Source: Bacteroidota bacterium (GTDB lineage: Bacteria > Bacteroidota > Bacteroidia > Chitinophagales > Chitinophagaceae). Taken from it: a stretch of 62,591 nt of DNA. Below the pieces are notes generated by a model. That model saw nothing but the letters and a program-made list of their open reading frames with translations. It was not told the DNA's origin and made no database searches. The position numbers and the translations under genes are program-made. Location: contig JAFEAB010000099.1 in assembly GCA_018266615.1 (NCBI GenBank), positions 1 to 62,591 on the forward strand, in the 5' to 3' direction. Below, one piece after another: positions 27,814 to 37,557 of the stretch; position 1 is the stretch's first letter; each line of letters opens with the position of its first letter.

Positions 27814-29006
27814 AGGCTAAGGCCATCCAGCGCCTGCTTTATTTTCCGCATGGCGGTTTCAATCTTTTCGTTGGAGGTGGCAAAGGATAGCCTTATACAA
27901 TTGGGTTGCCCAAATGCCTTACCCGATACGGTTGAAACATGCGCTTCATGAAGCAGGTACATACTCAAATCATCGGCATTCGCAATCAACTTCCCTGAGG
28001 AAGACTTCTTATTAAACCAGGCTTCCACATTCGGGAAAACATAAAATGCACCGGGTGGAGTATGGCATTTCATACCGGGAATATCTGCCACGCGTTTCAT
28101 GATAAGATCGCGCCGTTGTTTAAAAATTTTAACCATCTCCATCGAGGGTTTTAAATCGCCCAACAGGGCTTCAATGGCTGCCCTTTGGGTAATGGAACAG
28201 GTAGCGCTGGTAAACTGGCCCTGCAGTTTATCACAGGCTTTCGCAATTTCTTTAGATGCGGCAAGGTAACCCAGGCGCCAGCCCGTCATGGCAAATCCTT
28301 TACTCAATCCGTTAATTACCACCACCCTGTTTTTAACCGATTCAAAAGTGGCAATGCTATGATGGCTCCCCACATAATTAATATGCTCATAAATCTCATC
28401 ACTCATGATGAGCACCCTGGGATATTTCCTGAATACTTCAACCAATGCAGACAATTCATCAGGAGAATAAATGGCGCCTGTAGGATTACAGGGAGAAGAG
28501 AACATGAACAACCTGGTTTGTGGGGTAATTGCCGCTTCCAATTGTGCGGGCGTAACCTTCCAACCCGAATCAAAATCCGTATCAATAAATTTTACAGAAC
28601 CTCCGGCAAGGCGAACAATTTCAGAATAAGTAACCCAGTATGGCGTAGGTATGATCACTTCATCTCCTACATCAACGGTAGCCAAAACCAGGTTGGCAAT
28701 ACACTGCTTGGCCCCGGTACTAACCACGATCTCATCGGGCGAATACGATAACCCATTATCCCTTAGCAACTTGGTACAAACTGCTTCCCGGAGATCGAGG
28801 TAACCCGAAACCGGCGTATAATGGCTGAAATTTTCATCAATTGCCCTTTTTGCGGCCTTCTTGATGTGTTCAGGAGTATCAAAATCGGGTTCCCCCAGGC
28901 TTAGATCGGTAATATCAATACCCTGAGCCCGCAATTCCCGGCCCAATTTGGCCATTTTTAAGGTTTCAGGCTCATTAAACCGGCTCATTAGAGAAGATAA
29001 TGGCAT
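27810..29006 (-). CDS. aspC: Class I/II aminotransferase, aspartate aminotransferase type
   Basis: 398 residues, PLP-dependent fold type I. Motifs: LSLGEPDFDTPEHIK near residue 37, SSPCNPTGAIYSPDEL, SDEIYEHI, and the PLP lysine in NGLSKGFAMTGWRLGYLAA. Resembles the bacterial aspartate/prephenate aminotransferase group (subgroup 1-beta). Promoter box TACTTTTG on the minus strand (29030-29037). Substrate preference (aspartate, prephenate, aromatic) cannot be fixed from sequence. Confidence 0.88.
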   Translation of the reverse strand: MPLSSLMSRFNEPETLKMAKLGRELRAQGIDITDLSLGEPDFDTPEHIKKAAKRAIDENFSHYTPVSGYLDLREAVCTKLLRDNGLSYSPDEIVVSTGAKQCIANLVLATVDVGDEVIIPTPYWVTYSEIVRLAGGSVKFIDTDFDSGWKVTPAQLEAAITPQTRLFMFSSPCNPTGAIYSPDELSALVEVFRKYPRVLIMSDEIYEHINYVGSHHSIATFESVKNRVVVINGLSKGFAMTGWRLGYLAASKEIAKACDKLQGQFTSATCSITQRAAIEALLGDLKPSMEMVKIFKQRRDLIMKRVADIPGMKCHTPPGAFYVFPNVEAWFNKKSSSGKLIANADDLSMYLLHEAHVSTVSGKAFGQPNCIRLSFATSNEKIETAMRKIKQALDGLSL

Positions 29007-29029
29007 AGCAATAATTTATATAGCGACCG

Positions 29030-29037
29030 CAAAAGTA
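29030..29037 (-). promoter_or_regulatory. -7 box TACTTTTG for the aminotransferase
   Basis: Perfect TAnnTTTG on the minus strand, 24 bases upstream of the start codon at 29006. Confidence 0.55.
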
Positions 29038-29126
29038 GCCAATATATCTTTAGCAGGTATCCCGAACCTGATTCTAACTTCCATAGTATGAATCGTATAG
29101 GCTGTGAAAAAGGGGAAACCGGGGGC

Positions 29127-29158
29127 TTGCGCATCCAACCTCTTTTTCCCTATCTTTG
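29127..29158 (+). promoter_or_regulatory. secDF promoter
   Basis: TTG (29127-29129), 21-base spacer, TATCTTTG (29151-29158): the clearest two-part Bacteroidota promoter in the window. The leader to the ATG at 29200 is about 35 bases. Confidence 0.7.
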
Positions 29159-29199
29159 CACCCTTAAAAAAATTAACTACTTAGAAAAGTAAAAATTGC

Positions 29200-32187
29200 A
29201 TGAAACTGAAAGGTTTAGTATGGTTTTTCACCATAGCCTTGATCATTATCTCCCTTTGGGAACTTTCCTATACCTGGGTTGTACGCAGTTATGAAAGTGA
29301 TGTAAAAGCCAAAGCAGAACGCCAGATCAGGAAACAAAATCCCAATGCAAAAGGGGAAGATTTCACAAATCTTGTAAAAGCACAGGTAGAACATGTGCTC
29401 GACAGTACCCGGGACAAGCCTATTTTTCCTTTGGTAGGTACCTCTTATCAAAAGTGTAAAGAAAATGAACTGAACCTCGGTCTGGATTTGCAGGGCGGTA
29501 TTAGTGTAACCATGGATGTTAGCCTCCAGGGTTTATTAAAATCCCTGAGCAATAACCCCAAAGATCCCCGTCTTATTAATGCGCTCAACAAGGCTGATAA
29601 CGACAAGGTAAATAGTGAGGCGAATTATATTGACCTCTTCACCGATGCATTCATAAAACAAAATGGCCCCGGAAAAATGGCTACCCTGTTTGCCGGCCCG
29701 GGAAAGAATGTAAAAATTTCGGATGACGACTCCAAGGTAAAGAGCAAGATTAAGGAAGTGGCCAATGGCGCCATCAACCAAACCTATAAGATTCTAATAA
29801 AACGTATCGATAAATTTGGCGTGGCTCAGCCTTCCATTAACCTGGATGAAAACCGGGGGGTAATCAACGTAGAACTGGCAGGTTTCCAGGATGCAGAAAG
29901 GGTACGTAAATACCTGCAATCCTCAGCCAACCTGCAGTTTTGGGAAGTGTACCGGATTGATGAAATCAGTAAACCGCTTACCACAGCCGATGCCAACCTG
30001 CAAAAATACCTAAATGGGATTTCCGTTTCGGATACCAGCAAAATGGATTCTACGCTTGAAACCAAAAACCAGAATCCATTCTTCAAAATTATCAACCCCA
30101 TCAACCCACAGGCTGATGCCAATGGCCGGCCGGTATATTCTGCTGCCATCGGTAATATCGCATTAAAAGATACCTCCTTATTTTATAGTTACCTGAACAA
30201 TCCGGTGGTTCAAAACGCGCTTCCCTCCAATTTAAAATTTCTTTTGGGTGTGGAAGAAAAATCGGAGAAAGGCGATTTCAGGTATTTCCCGCTTTATGCC
30301 ATTAAATTAATACCCGGATCGGATAAGGCTCCCTTAGAAGGTGATGCCATTGAAGAAGCCCGTCAGGATTACGACCAGCATGGCCGACCTGCCATTAAAA
30401 TGCAGATGAACAGCACCGGAAGTAAAACCTGGGCCCGGTTAACCGGAAAAAATGTGGGCAGACCTATTGCAATTGCCCTGGATGATATTGTTTATACCGC
30501 ACCCAATGTAAACGGGGTTATTGAAGGAGGTAATTCAGAAATCTCCGGAAACTTTACGGTGGAAGAAGCACAAGATCTTGCCAACCTGCTAAAATCCGGT
30601 AAGCTGGATGCCCCTGCCAAAATTGTGGCCCAGCAAATTGTGGGGCCAACCCTGGGCCAGGAAGCCGTAAGAGGAGGAGCCCTTTCTTTTATTATTGCCT
30701 TTGTTGTAATCTTTATCCTGATGCTGGTATATTATAATACCGGCGGATGGGTTGCCAATATTGCCCTGATCTTAAACCTGCTGTTCACAATTGGCGTACT
30801 CACGGCACTTGGTTTTACGCTAACGGCTCCGGGTATTGCGGGCCTCGTGCTTACCATCGGATTAGCCGTGGATACCAATGTTATCATCTTTGAGCGTATC
30901 AAGGAAGAAATTATTCGGGGTAAGAATTACCAGCAGGCGGTTGCAGATGGTTACCATCGTTCACTCGCACCGGTAATTGATGCGCACATCACTTCCTTAC
31001 TCACCGCATTTATCCTGGTATATTTTGGATTAGGCCCCGTATTGGGTTTTGCCACCACGCAAATTATCGGTATCCTCCTCTCCCTGTTCTGCGGAATCCT
31101 GGTATCGAGGTTGATTTCTGACGTGTGGACCAACAAGAACCGCCACTTTAATTATTTTACGAAGGTTTCAAAATTCATCTTCAAACACCCGCAGTTTAAG
31201 TTTGTAGAAAACAGGAAGATCTCCTATGTAATTTCTACCATCGTAGTAATAATGGGTGTGGCTTCCTTCTTCCACGGATTTGATGAAGGGGTTGAATTTA
31301 AAGGGGGACGCAGCTACACCGTTTTCTTTGATAAACCGGTTAGCACCGAGGATGTGCGCGATGACCTTGAAAAATCATTTGGCGAAAACCCGGTGATTAA
31401 AACCGTTGGCGATAACCATCGGTTGAATATTACCACTTCATACCTGAAAGAAAAGAACAATGCCGACAGCTTGGTGGAAATGAAACTATATGAAGGGCTG
31501 AAAAAGGTATTGCCGGCAAATCTCAGCTTTAGTGAATTTTCTAAAAAGAGTATCCAGGGGCGGATTGGTATCGAACCCACCATCTCCGATGATTTGAAAC
31601 GAGGTGCGGTTAAAGCCACCATTTTTGCCATCATTATCATCTTTATATATATCTTCATCCGGTTCCGGGATTGGCGGTTCTCCATCGGTACCATCCTTTC
31701 GCTCGTGCACGACGTATTAATTATTTGTGCCGTATTCTCCTTCCTCCGGGAGGTGGTGCCTTTCCCATTGGAAATTGACCAGCACTTCATTGCGGCGGTA
31801 CTTACCGTTATCGGGTTCTCGATGAATGATACGGTAATTGTATTCGACAGGATCCGTGAATACGCACGCGACCTCCACGGGGCAGATAAAACCACCATCA
31901 TCAACCGCGCTATCAACGACACCTTAAGCCGTACCATCATGACCTCCGTAACGGTATTTTTAGTGTTGCTGATTTTGTTCCTGTTTGGAGGAGAAGTTAC
32001 CCGCGGATTTGCCTTTGCGATGCTGATAGGTGTTTTCACCGGAACCTATTCCTCCATATTTGTTGGGGTACCCGTTCTGATGGATTTTGCTAAAAACAAA
32101 CCTTTGGGCGCGGTAGATAAACATCATACCGAAACGAAGGCGGCAGAAGCTTTAGCTGCTGCCAAGAAGGCCAAAAAAGATCATTAA
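29200..32187 (+). CDS. secDF: Fused protein translocase SecDF
   Basis: 995 residues: SecD and SecF in one chain. Twelve transmembrane helices are expected. SecD half: helix 1 (5-25), GLDLQGG at 94-100, large periplasmic P1 domain, then helices 2-6 with GLAVDTNVIIFERIKEE. SecF half begins near residue 670 with its own first helix and ends with FSMNDTVIVFDRIREYARD and the final helices. The paired Asp/Arg residues in these two motifs conduct protons to drive late stages of Sec export. The interior insertion in P1 makes it longer than Bacillus SecDF (737). Lys/Ala-rich C-terminus (AEALAAAKKAKKDH). Confidence 0.96.
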   Translation: MKLKGLVWFFTIALIIISLWELSYTWVVRSYESDVKAKAERQIRKQNPNAKGEDFTNLVKAQVEHVLDSTRDKPIFPLVGTSYQKCKENELNLGLDLQGGISVTMDVSLQGLLKSLSNNPKDPRLINALNKADNDKVNSEANYIDLFTDAFIKQNGPGKMATLFAGPGKNVKISDDDSKVKSKIKEVANGAINQTYKILIKRIDKFGVAQPSINLDENRGVINVELAGFQDAERVRKYLQSSANLQFWEVYRIDEISKPLTTADANLQKYLNGISVSDTSKMDSTLETKNQNPFFKIINPINPQADANGRPVYSAAIGNIALKDTSLFYSYLNNPVVQNALPSNLKFLLGVEEKSEKGDFRYFPLYAIKLIPGSDKAPLEGDAIEEARQDYDQHGRPAIKMQMNSTGSKTWARLTGKNVGRPIAIALDDIVYTAPNVNGVIEGGNSEISGNFTVEEAQDLANLLKSGKLDAPAKIVAQQIVGPTLGQEAVRGGALSFIIAFVVIFILMLVYYNTGGWVANIALILNLLFTIGVLTALGFTLTAPGIAGLVLTIGLAVDTNVIIFERIKEEIIRGKNYQQAVADGYHRSLAPVIDAHITSLLTAFILVYFGLGPVLGFATTQIIGILLSLFCGILVSRLISDVWTNKNRHFNYFTKVSKFIFKHPQFKFVENRKISYVISTIVVIMGVASFFHGFDEGVEFKGGRSYTVFFDKPVSTEDVRDDLEKSFGENPVIKTVGDNHRLNITTSYLKEKNNADSLVEMKLYEGLKKVLPANLSFSEFSKKSIQGRIGIEPTISDDLKRGAVKATIFAIIIIFIYIFIRFRDWRFSIGTILSLVHDVLIICAVFSFLREVVPFPLEIDQHFIAAVLTVIGFSMNDTVIVFDRIREYARDLHGADKTTIINRAINDTLSRTIMTSVTVFLVLLILFLFGGEVTRGFAFAMLIGVFTGTYSSIFVGVPVLMDFAKNKPLGAVDKHHTETKAAEALAAAKKAKKDH

Positions 32188-32210
32188 TAACGTTTATAAT
32201 TTCTTTAATC

Positions 32211-32240
32211 AAGTCCCACCCATAGCGTGGGACTTTTTTT
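32211..32240 (+). terminator. Intrinsic terminator of secDF
   Basis: AAGTCCCAC (32211-32219) with GTGGGACTT (32227-32235), loop of 7, followed by T tract to 32240. Confidence 0.85.
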
Positions 32241-32289
32241 GTCCCATTCCATTTCAGAAAACGGGTGTCTGACTGTGTTTAAATAAGTC

Positions 32290-32317
32290 AAAAAAAAATC
32301 CGCATGTTTGCGGATTT
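32290..32317 (-). terminator. Intrinsic terminator of the IscA-type gene
   Basis: AAATCCGCA (32296-32304) and TGCGGATTT (32309-32317) with a 4-base loop; on the minus strand the stem is followed by a run of T (complement of 32290-32298). Confidence 0.8.
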
Positions 32318-32339
32318 CATTTCCATTAAATTATATCAT

Positions 32340-32684
32340 TTACACAGCAAAACTGCTGCCACAACCGCAGGAAGTACTTGCATTGGGATTCTTAAAGGTG
32401 AACCCACGCGAGTTAAGTCCATCTTGCCAGTCAATTTCCATCCCTGCTAAATAAATTTCGTGGGCTTTTTCCATCAGGCAGTGGATACCCGCAATTTCAA
32501 ATTCAATATCGCCGGGCTTTTGTTCATCGAAATCGAGCAGGTAACTCAATCCGCTGCAACCGCCGCCCTTTACCCCCAGCCTCAGCTTCTTTGAAGGATC
32601 AAAAGCAGGTTCTGCCTGAAGCCTTTTTACCTCGGCAATGGCAGAATCGGTAAGTTGAACGGGAGATATAGTTAGTGTTTCCAT
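32340..32684 (-). CDS. A-type iron-sulfur carrier (IscA/ErpA/SufA family)
   Basis: 114 residues. LGVKGGGCSGLSYLLDFDE carries the first conserved cysteine and the C-terminal STSCGCGSSFAV the other two, the three ligands that hold a 2Fe-2S cluster or iron for transfer to apoproteins. Starts METLTISPVQLTDSAIAEVK. Cytoplasmic, monocistronic, with a two-part promoter (TTG complement of 32729-32731, TAATTTTG complement of 32701-32708). No isc or suf genes adjoin it. Confidence 0.9.
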   Translation of the reverse strand: METLTISPVQLTDSAIAEVKRLQAEPAFDPSKKLRLGVKGGGCSGLSYLLDFDEQKPGDIEFEIAGIHCLMEKAHEIYLAGMEIDWQDGLNSRGFTFKNPNASTSCGCGSSFAV

Positions 32685-32700
32685 TTCGTTGTATTTTCTG

Positions 32701-32781
32701 CAAAATTACAATTATTACCCCCGTTTATCAATAACCTGTTGTTATCAAAAAATAAAAGTTGAACTATCCTGATTAATTTTG
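32701..32781. promoter_or_regulatory. Divergent promoters
   Basis: Minus strand: TTG (complement of 32729-32731), 20-base spacer, TAATTTTG (complement of 32701-32708), driving the IscA-type gene. Plus strand: TAATTTTG at 32774-32781, only 3 bases before the first possible ATG (32785), predicting a leaderless or nearly leaderless message. Confidence 0.6.
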
Positions 32782-32784
32782 CGC

Positions 32785-33324
32785 ATGATGAAACAATTCG
32801 CCTTGCTGGCTGTAGAATTCAAATTTGCCTATTTTCAGGGGCTTGTACTGGTTGTTTGCCTGGTAATTGCCATTTTACTCCTGGTTGAGTTCAGGGGTAT
32901 GAAAGATATGATACGGGAAAGGCTTGGGATGAATAATGATGCCATGAGGCTACAACTGGAAGCCATTGAGCGATTGACCCTTTATGCAGAAAGGGCCGGT
33001 TTACAAAGCCTCGTAGGCCGGATTTATACCGGAAATAATGTAGCCAAACTTCAGCAGGAAATGGTAGAAGCCATTAAATCGGAATATGATTATAATATTA
33101 CCCAACAGGTATATGTGTTGCCGGAAATTTGGAATGCCATCACCCGGTTAAAAGATCAGAATATTTATGTAATAAACCAACTGGCGGCTACCCTGCCCCA
33201 GGATTCCCCCGGTATAGAATTAAGCAAACGGATTATAGAATTCAGTACCACGAAAAATGCCGAACTCAACAAATTTGTGATTGAAGCGCTTCAACACGAA
33301 GCAAAAAAACTGCTCAAACAATAA
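32785..33324 (+). CDS. Membrane-anchored protein of unknown function
   Basis: 179-180 residues; ATG at 32785 or 32788 (a TTG at 32779 overlaps the promoter box and is unlikely). One transmembrane helix (about residues 19-38, [16 protein letters not shown]), then a cytoplasmic helical domain with two coiled regions ([38 protein letters not shown]). I do not recognise an annotated function; the type is widespread in Bacteroidota. One base separates its stop from the mutase gene, so the two are co-translated, hinting at a shared role that cannot be named. Confidence 0.75.
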   Translation: MMKQFALLAVEFKFAYFQGLVLVVCLVIAILLLVEFRGMKDMIRERLGMNNDAMRLQLEAIERLTLYAERAGLQSLVGRIYTGNNVAKLQQEMVEAIKSEYDYNITQQVYVLPEIWNAITRLKDQNIYVINQLAATLPQDSPGIELSKRIIEFSTTKNAELNKFVIEALQHEAKKLLKQ

Positions 33325-33325
33325 T

Positions 33326-34888
33326 ATGGACCAGCACAAGAATAAGCGCTTTACCGATTCCGAAATTGAGATAAAGGAACTTTACTCAAAATCAACTTCA
33401 ACGGACAACAGCCTTCCCGGGCAGTATCCTTTTACCCGGGGTGTGCAACCCACCATGTACCGGGGCAGACTTTGGACGATGCGGCAGTATGCCGGCTTTT
33501 CCACAGCAGAGGAAAGTAATAAACGATACCATTACCTTTTAAATCAGGGTGTAAGCGGGCTAAGTGTGGCCTTCGATCTTCCCACCCAAATTGGATACGA
33601 CAGCGATCACCCGATGGCCGATGGTGAAGTGGGAAAAGTAGGCGTGGCCATCAACAGCCTCGAAGATATGGAAAGGCTCTTCCAGGGCATCAACCTGCAA
33701 ACCGTTTCCACTTCCATGACCATCAACGCCACCGGCTTTATCTTACTTGCATTTTATGTGGCCCTGGCAAAAAAGCAGGGGGCCGACCTCAGCCAGTTGA
33801 ATGGTACCATACAAAACGACATCCTGAAAGAATACGCGGCTCGGGGCACCTATATTTATCCACCCAAGGCATCCATGCGAATCATCACCGATATATTTGA
33901 ATGGTGTGGCCGTGAAGTGCCAAAATGGAATACCATTTCCATTTCGGGGTACCACATAAGAGAAGCCGGTAGCAGTGCTGTACAAGAGGTGGCTTTTACC
34001 CTTAGTAACGGAAAGGCATACGTGAAAGCAGCCCTTGAAAAAGGGATGGATATTAATGTTTTCGGAAAACGGTTGTCGTTCTTCTTTAATTCCCATAATA
34101 ACCTTTTTGAAGAAGTGGCCAAATTCAGAGCCGCCCGGAGGATGTGGGCAAAAATGATGAAGGAATTAGGAGCTACGGATGAAAAAGCCATGATGCTTCG
34201 ATTTCATACCCAAACCGGAGGAAGCACACTAACCGCCCAACAACCCCTGAATAATATCAGCCGGGTTACGATTCAAACCCTTGCAGCCGTTTTAGGAGGA
34301 ACCCAATCGCTGCATACAAACGGATATGATGAAGCCCTAAGCCTTCCCACAGAAGAAGCAGCAAGGATTGCCCTTCGAACCCAGCAAATTGTAGCTTTCG
34401 AAAGTGGAGCAGCAGATACCGTTGACCCACTCGCCGGCAGTTATTTTGTAGAATCCCTTACCGATGAGGTGGAACAAAAATCCTGGGAATTGATAAAACA
34501 AATCGATGAAATGGGCGGCAGCGTGCAGGCTATTGAACAGGGTTTTTTGCAGGATGAAATAGCCCGAAGCGCCTATGCCTACCAGCAGGCTATCGAAAAT
34601 CAGGATAAAATAATTGTGGGAGTAAACAAATTCCACATCGAAGAAAAACAGGATACCCCGGTATTAAAAATTGATGCTTCCATCCAACAACAGCAAATCG
34701 AAAAACTCAACAGCTTAAAACAAAGGAGGGATACGAATAAGGTTATCGCATGCCTAAACCAACTGGAATCAGCAGCGGGTACTACCCAAAACCTGATGCC
34801 CTTGGTAGTAGAGGCTGTGGAAAATAATTGCACCCTGGGGGAAATTGCCGACCGGTTAAGAAAAGTGTTTGGCGAATACCGGGCATAA
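33326..34888 (+). CDS. Methylmalonyl-CoA mutase family catalytic subunit without B12 domain
   Basis: 520 residues from the ATG at 33326. The substrate-binding TIM barrel: [20 protein letters not shown] with the active-site Tyr, [48 protein letters not shown] with the Arg that contacts the carboxylate in true methylmalonyl-CoA mutases, and [21 protein letters not shown]. The conserved Tyr and Arg argue for methylmalonyl-CoA over isobutyryl-CoA. The cobalamin-binding domain (about 130 residues, DxHxxG) is missing and not encoded next door, so a separate small subunit must come from elsewhere. Converts succinyl- and methylmalonyl-CoA. Confidence 0.88.
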   Translation: MDQHKNKRFTDSEIEIKELYSKSTSTDNSLPGQYPFTRGVQPTMYRGRLWTMRQYAGFSTAEESNKRYHYLLNQGVSGLSVAFDLPTQIGYDSDHPMADGEVGKVGVAINSLEDMERLFQGINLQTVSTSMTINATGFILLAFYVALAKKQGADLSQLNGTIQNDILKEYAARGTYIYPPKASMRIITDIFEWCGREVPKWNTISISGYHIREAGSSAVQEVAFTLSNGKAYVKAALEKGMDINVFGKRLSFFFNSHNNLFEEVAKFRAARRMWAKMMKELGATDEKAMMLRFHTQTGGSTLTAQQPLNNISRVTIQTLAAVLGGTQSLHTNGYDEALSLPTEEAARIALRTQQIVAFESGAADTVDPLAGSYFVESLTDEVEQKSWELIKQIDEMGGSVQAIEQGFLQDEIARSAYAYQQAIENQDKIIVGVNKFHIEEKQDTPVLKIDASIQQQQIEKLNSLKQRRDTNKVIACLNQLESAAGTTQNLMPLVVEAVENNCTLGEIADRLRKVFGEYRA

Positions 34889-34998
34889 CTAGTATTGGCT
34901 ATCCCTTTCATTGTTCTTATACAGCCGGTTTGCCTTATAAAATAGCTGCCTGGAATTTGTATTTTCTGGCAGTTCGTAATCTTACAAATCAATTTCCT

Positions 34999-35760
34999 TT
35001 ATTCTACAGTGGCGGTATTCTTCTTCCTCAACCGGATATTCAGCATCTCCACGGCAAGCGAGAATCCCAGGCAGGAGTATATAATACTCTTGCTCACTTC
35101 CTGATGCAGTCCGCTGGCAATGAGCACAACGCCAATTACTACCAGGAATGACAACGCCAACATTTGCAAAGTGGGATGCTCGTTTATAATCTTCGTAACC
35201 GGACCGGCAAAAAGCATCATGATGCCAATAGATATAATTACAGCAATAATCATGATCAGTACATTATCAACCAGGCCTACTGCAGTAAGGATGGAATCGA
35301 AAGAGAATACAGCATCCACCAAAACGATTTGAAATATTACAGATCCAAAACCAACGATTGCTTTGTTCCCTTTCCCTCCCCTCTTCACCTCCTTCTGAAA
35401 TTTATGGTGAATCTCTAGGGTGCTTTTAAAAATAAGAAAAACCCCGCCGGCTATCAGGATTAGGTCCTTAATACTCAACCCCAACCCGGTTTCAGAAACT
35501 CCATTAACGGGTGGAATATTTATTACAGGATCCTTAAGGCTAATAATCCAGCTAATACAAAGTAGCAAACCTACCCTAAACAGCATGGCAAGGATTAATC
35601 CAATGTTCCTTGCACTTCGTTGCTTATGTTTGGGCAGTTTCCCGGCCACTATTGAAATAAAAATAATATTGTCGATCCCTAAAACAATTTCAAGAAAACT
35701 CAGGGTTAGCAGGCTAATCCATACTCCGGGATTGGTAAAATCGGGTAAAATAAATTCCAT
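34999..35760 (-). CDS. TerC-family integral membrane protein
   Basis: 253 residues, seven or more hydrophobic segments. SLTLSFLEIVLGIDNIIFISI near the N-terminus (written in part: LEIVLGIDNIIFIS) and DAVFSFDSILTAVGLV in the middle carry the conserved Asp residues of the TerC/Alx group, now linked to manganese export and metallation of secreted enzymes. Monocistronic on the minus strand, followed leftwards by the convergent mutase gene 110 bases away. Confidence 0.88.
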   Translation of the reverse strand: MEFILPDFTNPGVWISLLTLSFLEIVLGIDNIIFISIVAGKLPKHKQRSARNIGLILAMLFRVGLLLCISWIISLKDPVINIPPVNGVSETGLGLSIKDLILIAGGVFLIFKSTLEIHHKFQKEVKRGGKGNKAIVGFGSVIFQIVLVDAVFSFDSILTAVGLVDNVLIMIIAVIISIGIMMLFAGPVTKIINEHPTLQMLALSFLVVIGVVLIASGLHQEVSKSIIYSCLGFSLAVEMLNIRLRKKNTATVE

Positions 35761-35796
35761 CTTAAAAATATTGGAATGAAATGGCTAATAATATAG

Positions 35797-36459
35797 TTAT
35801 GCAGAAATGGTTTTAACCTTATTTCTTTTGAATTTTGAAGAAATCATTTTTAAAAGTACAGGCGCCGTGGTAACAACTACAATTCCGATGATGATGATTT
35901 CCAGATTATGTTTAACCCATTCATTTTCGCCAAGCAGGAAGCCTGCCGACACCAGGGTGGCTGCCCACAGGAAACTTCCCGTTATGTTATAAATCATAAA
36001 ACGGCCAGGGTTCATTTTTACTATACCTGCTACAATGGGTGCAAAGGTTCGTACCACCGGCAAAAAGCGGGCAAGGACAATGGCGCCTCCTCCTTTTTTA
36101 TCATAAAATTCTTTCGCCTGCAGCAGGTATTTCTTCTTGAAGAAAAAATTATCCTTCCGTTGAAATAGCAGCTTATCCGATTTTCTACCTAACCAATACC
36201 CCACAAAATTTCCAATTATACCCGCTACCGAAATGAGAAAAACCCAAAATGCGAGGTTTACCACCGGAGTGCTAAAAGGCGACATGGCATTGGCAATCAC
36301 CATACCGGCAATGAACAACAGCGAATCGCCGGGCAAAAAGAAACCGAATGGGAAACCGGTTTCAATGAAAACAATCAATACTACAATATACAATCCGCCA
36401 TTTGCCATGATCCATTCGGGATTGGTAAGGTGGGCAAATAAATCAAATATCTCCTGCAT
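35797..36459 (-). CDS. DedA-family membrane protein (VTT domain)
   Basis: 220 residues. IETGFPFGFFLPGDSLLFIAG (IETGFPFGFFLPGDS) with the conserved Glu and Asp, and GGGAIVLARFLPVVRTFAPIVAG in the re-entrant region, are hallmarks of DedA proteins, which flip lipid carriers such as undecaprenyl phosphate or phospholipids across the inner membrane. Four to five transmembrane helices; basic C-terminus. It shares the strand with TerC but is 37 bases away. Confidence 0.9.
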   Translation of the reverse strand: MQEIFDLFAHLTNPEWIMANGGLYIVVLIVFIETGFPFGFFLPGDSLLFIAGMVIANAMSPFSTPVVNLAFWVFLISVAGIIGNFVGYWLGRKSDKLLFQRKDNFFFKKKYLLQAKEFYDKKGGGAIVLARFLPVVRTFAPIVAGIVKMNPGRFMIYNITGSFLWAATLVSAGFLLGENEWVKHNLEIIIIGIVVVTTAPVLLKMISSKFKRNKVKTISA

Positions 36460-36502
36460 CCTGAAGTTTTAAATTGTAAAATATGAAATACGAATTATGG
36501 CA

Positions 36503-36775
36503 CTAATCAAAATCAAACAAATCCCCCAAAAAGGATTTCTTCCTGTAGGGCTTATGTTGCCCGAATTGGGTTTTGTATTTAGGTTCGTGGTATGTTTGGG
36601 GTTGGTTAAAGATTTGAGCTGGTGCCACCGGGGCAACATACTGGGCGGCAAAATCGAGCATCTTGTCCAGTTCTCCTTTATCGAGCCATACTCCCCTACA
36701 GGTTGGGCAGTAATCAATTTCAATATTGTTTCGTTGGGTCATCAACAGGGTTTCGTTACAATTCGGGCATTTCAT
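36503..36775 (-). CDS. Small zinc-ribbon protein (zf-TFIIB type)
   Basis: 90 residues. MKCPNCNETLLM and IDYCPTCRGVWLDKGELDKML give CxxC pairs at residues 3-6 and about 21-24 and the signature helix WLDKGEL of the zf-TFIIB-like family. The rest is basic and low in complexity, ending FLGDLFDFD. Role unknown; a nucleic acid- or protein-binding factor is possible. Confidence 0.8.
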   Translation of the reverse strand: MKCPNCNETLLMTQRNNIEIDYCPTCRGVWLDKGELDKMLDFAAQYVAPVAPAQIFNQPQTYHEPKYKTQFGQHKPYRKKSFLGDLFDFD

Positions 36776-37243
36776 ACAAAAAAAGTTTATGGTGAATAGA
36801 TTTAAAATAAGACTAATGAGTGCCCCGGGGGCACCCGGAAACCAACATAGAAACCTTTTTCCTGAACTGAATCAGGAGAGGCAAACTAAAATAAATGGAA
36901 CAGAAAGAGTAACGAATAGTATCCCGGAGGAACTATCCAACAGAAGGGGTCAGATGCCAAACCAGGGCTTAGGTTTGCAGCAAAGTTTGGGGGTAAAACC
37001 ACATTAAACCGGCTATTAGCAAGGGATTCCCTTTTTTGTTTTCTCTGAATAAAACGGGAATCGTTCCTAACATCAAAAATGTCTCTCTGGCAGGATGGTC
37101 CCTCCGGATCTACCGGTTGGTTTTGGTGCGAAATATCAATCCCCCGGTTCCAATCCAAATGAATAGGAGAAGCACCCGAAAAGGGGGAAAGAGCCAAAAA
37201 AAAATTCAGGGAAAATAATAGGCATAGCGATACAGGGCGCAAA
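36776..37243. other. Gene-poor stretch
   Basis: About 470 bases with a GC hairpin GTGCCCC/GGGGCAC near 36822-36836. A minus-strand frame (36886-37275) would give 129 residues with a signal-like start but an unnatural proline- and aromatic-rich end. I do not call it a gene. Confidence 0.4.
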
Positions 37244-37532
37244 TTAATCCTCAATCTTCGATATCGCTTCCTCATTAAAGCCCTGTAAATTTGGGGCCGA
37301 AACTAATCGAATTTCCTCAATTTGGAGAATATACTCCTTTCTATTAACAAAGGTTTTATAAATATCTTCCCCCATTTCAATATCAAACCAATCATTCGGC
37401 ATCACCGCCAATTATTCATCTTCCTATACGCAAGCTGATGTTTATTCCATCAATTTTTTGATAAATACTTTCATCACTGTCAGTATTATTAAATAGATCC
37501 TGATACCATATTGAAAACTTGCAGGGAATACT
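37244..37532 (-). pseudogene. Small or decayed gene downstream of the PNGase gene
   Basis: A minus-strand ORF at 37402-37244 encodes 52 residues starting MPNDWFDIEMGEDIYKTFVN and ending NEEAISKIED, with ordinary composition. Directly upstream another frame is open for 38 residues (37532-37416; ends GINISLRIGR) without a start codon. Read together they look like one acidic protein of about 95 residues broken by a frameshift and a stop near 37403-37418. Alternatively the 52-residue ORF is intact by itself. No family recognised. Confidence 0.35.
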
Positions 37533-37557
37533 TTAAAAGAAATGGGAATCCCGCTCC

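Noticed and set aside
31314..32039. Long antisense ORF (241 residues) within secDF
   Set aside because: Ser/Thr/Ile/Lys/Arg-rich shadow of the membrane-helix codons on the other strand.
36886..37275. 129-residue minus-strand ORF with a signal-like start
   Set aside because: The C-terminal half is unlike protein (proline and aromatic runs) and the frame overlaps a better coding candidate; no promoter seen.
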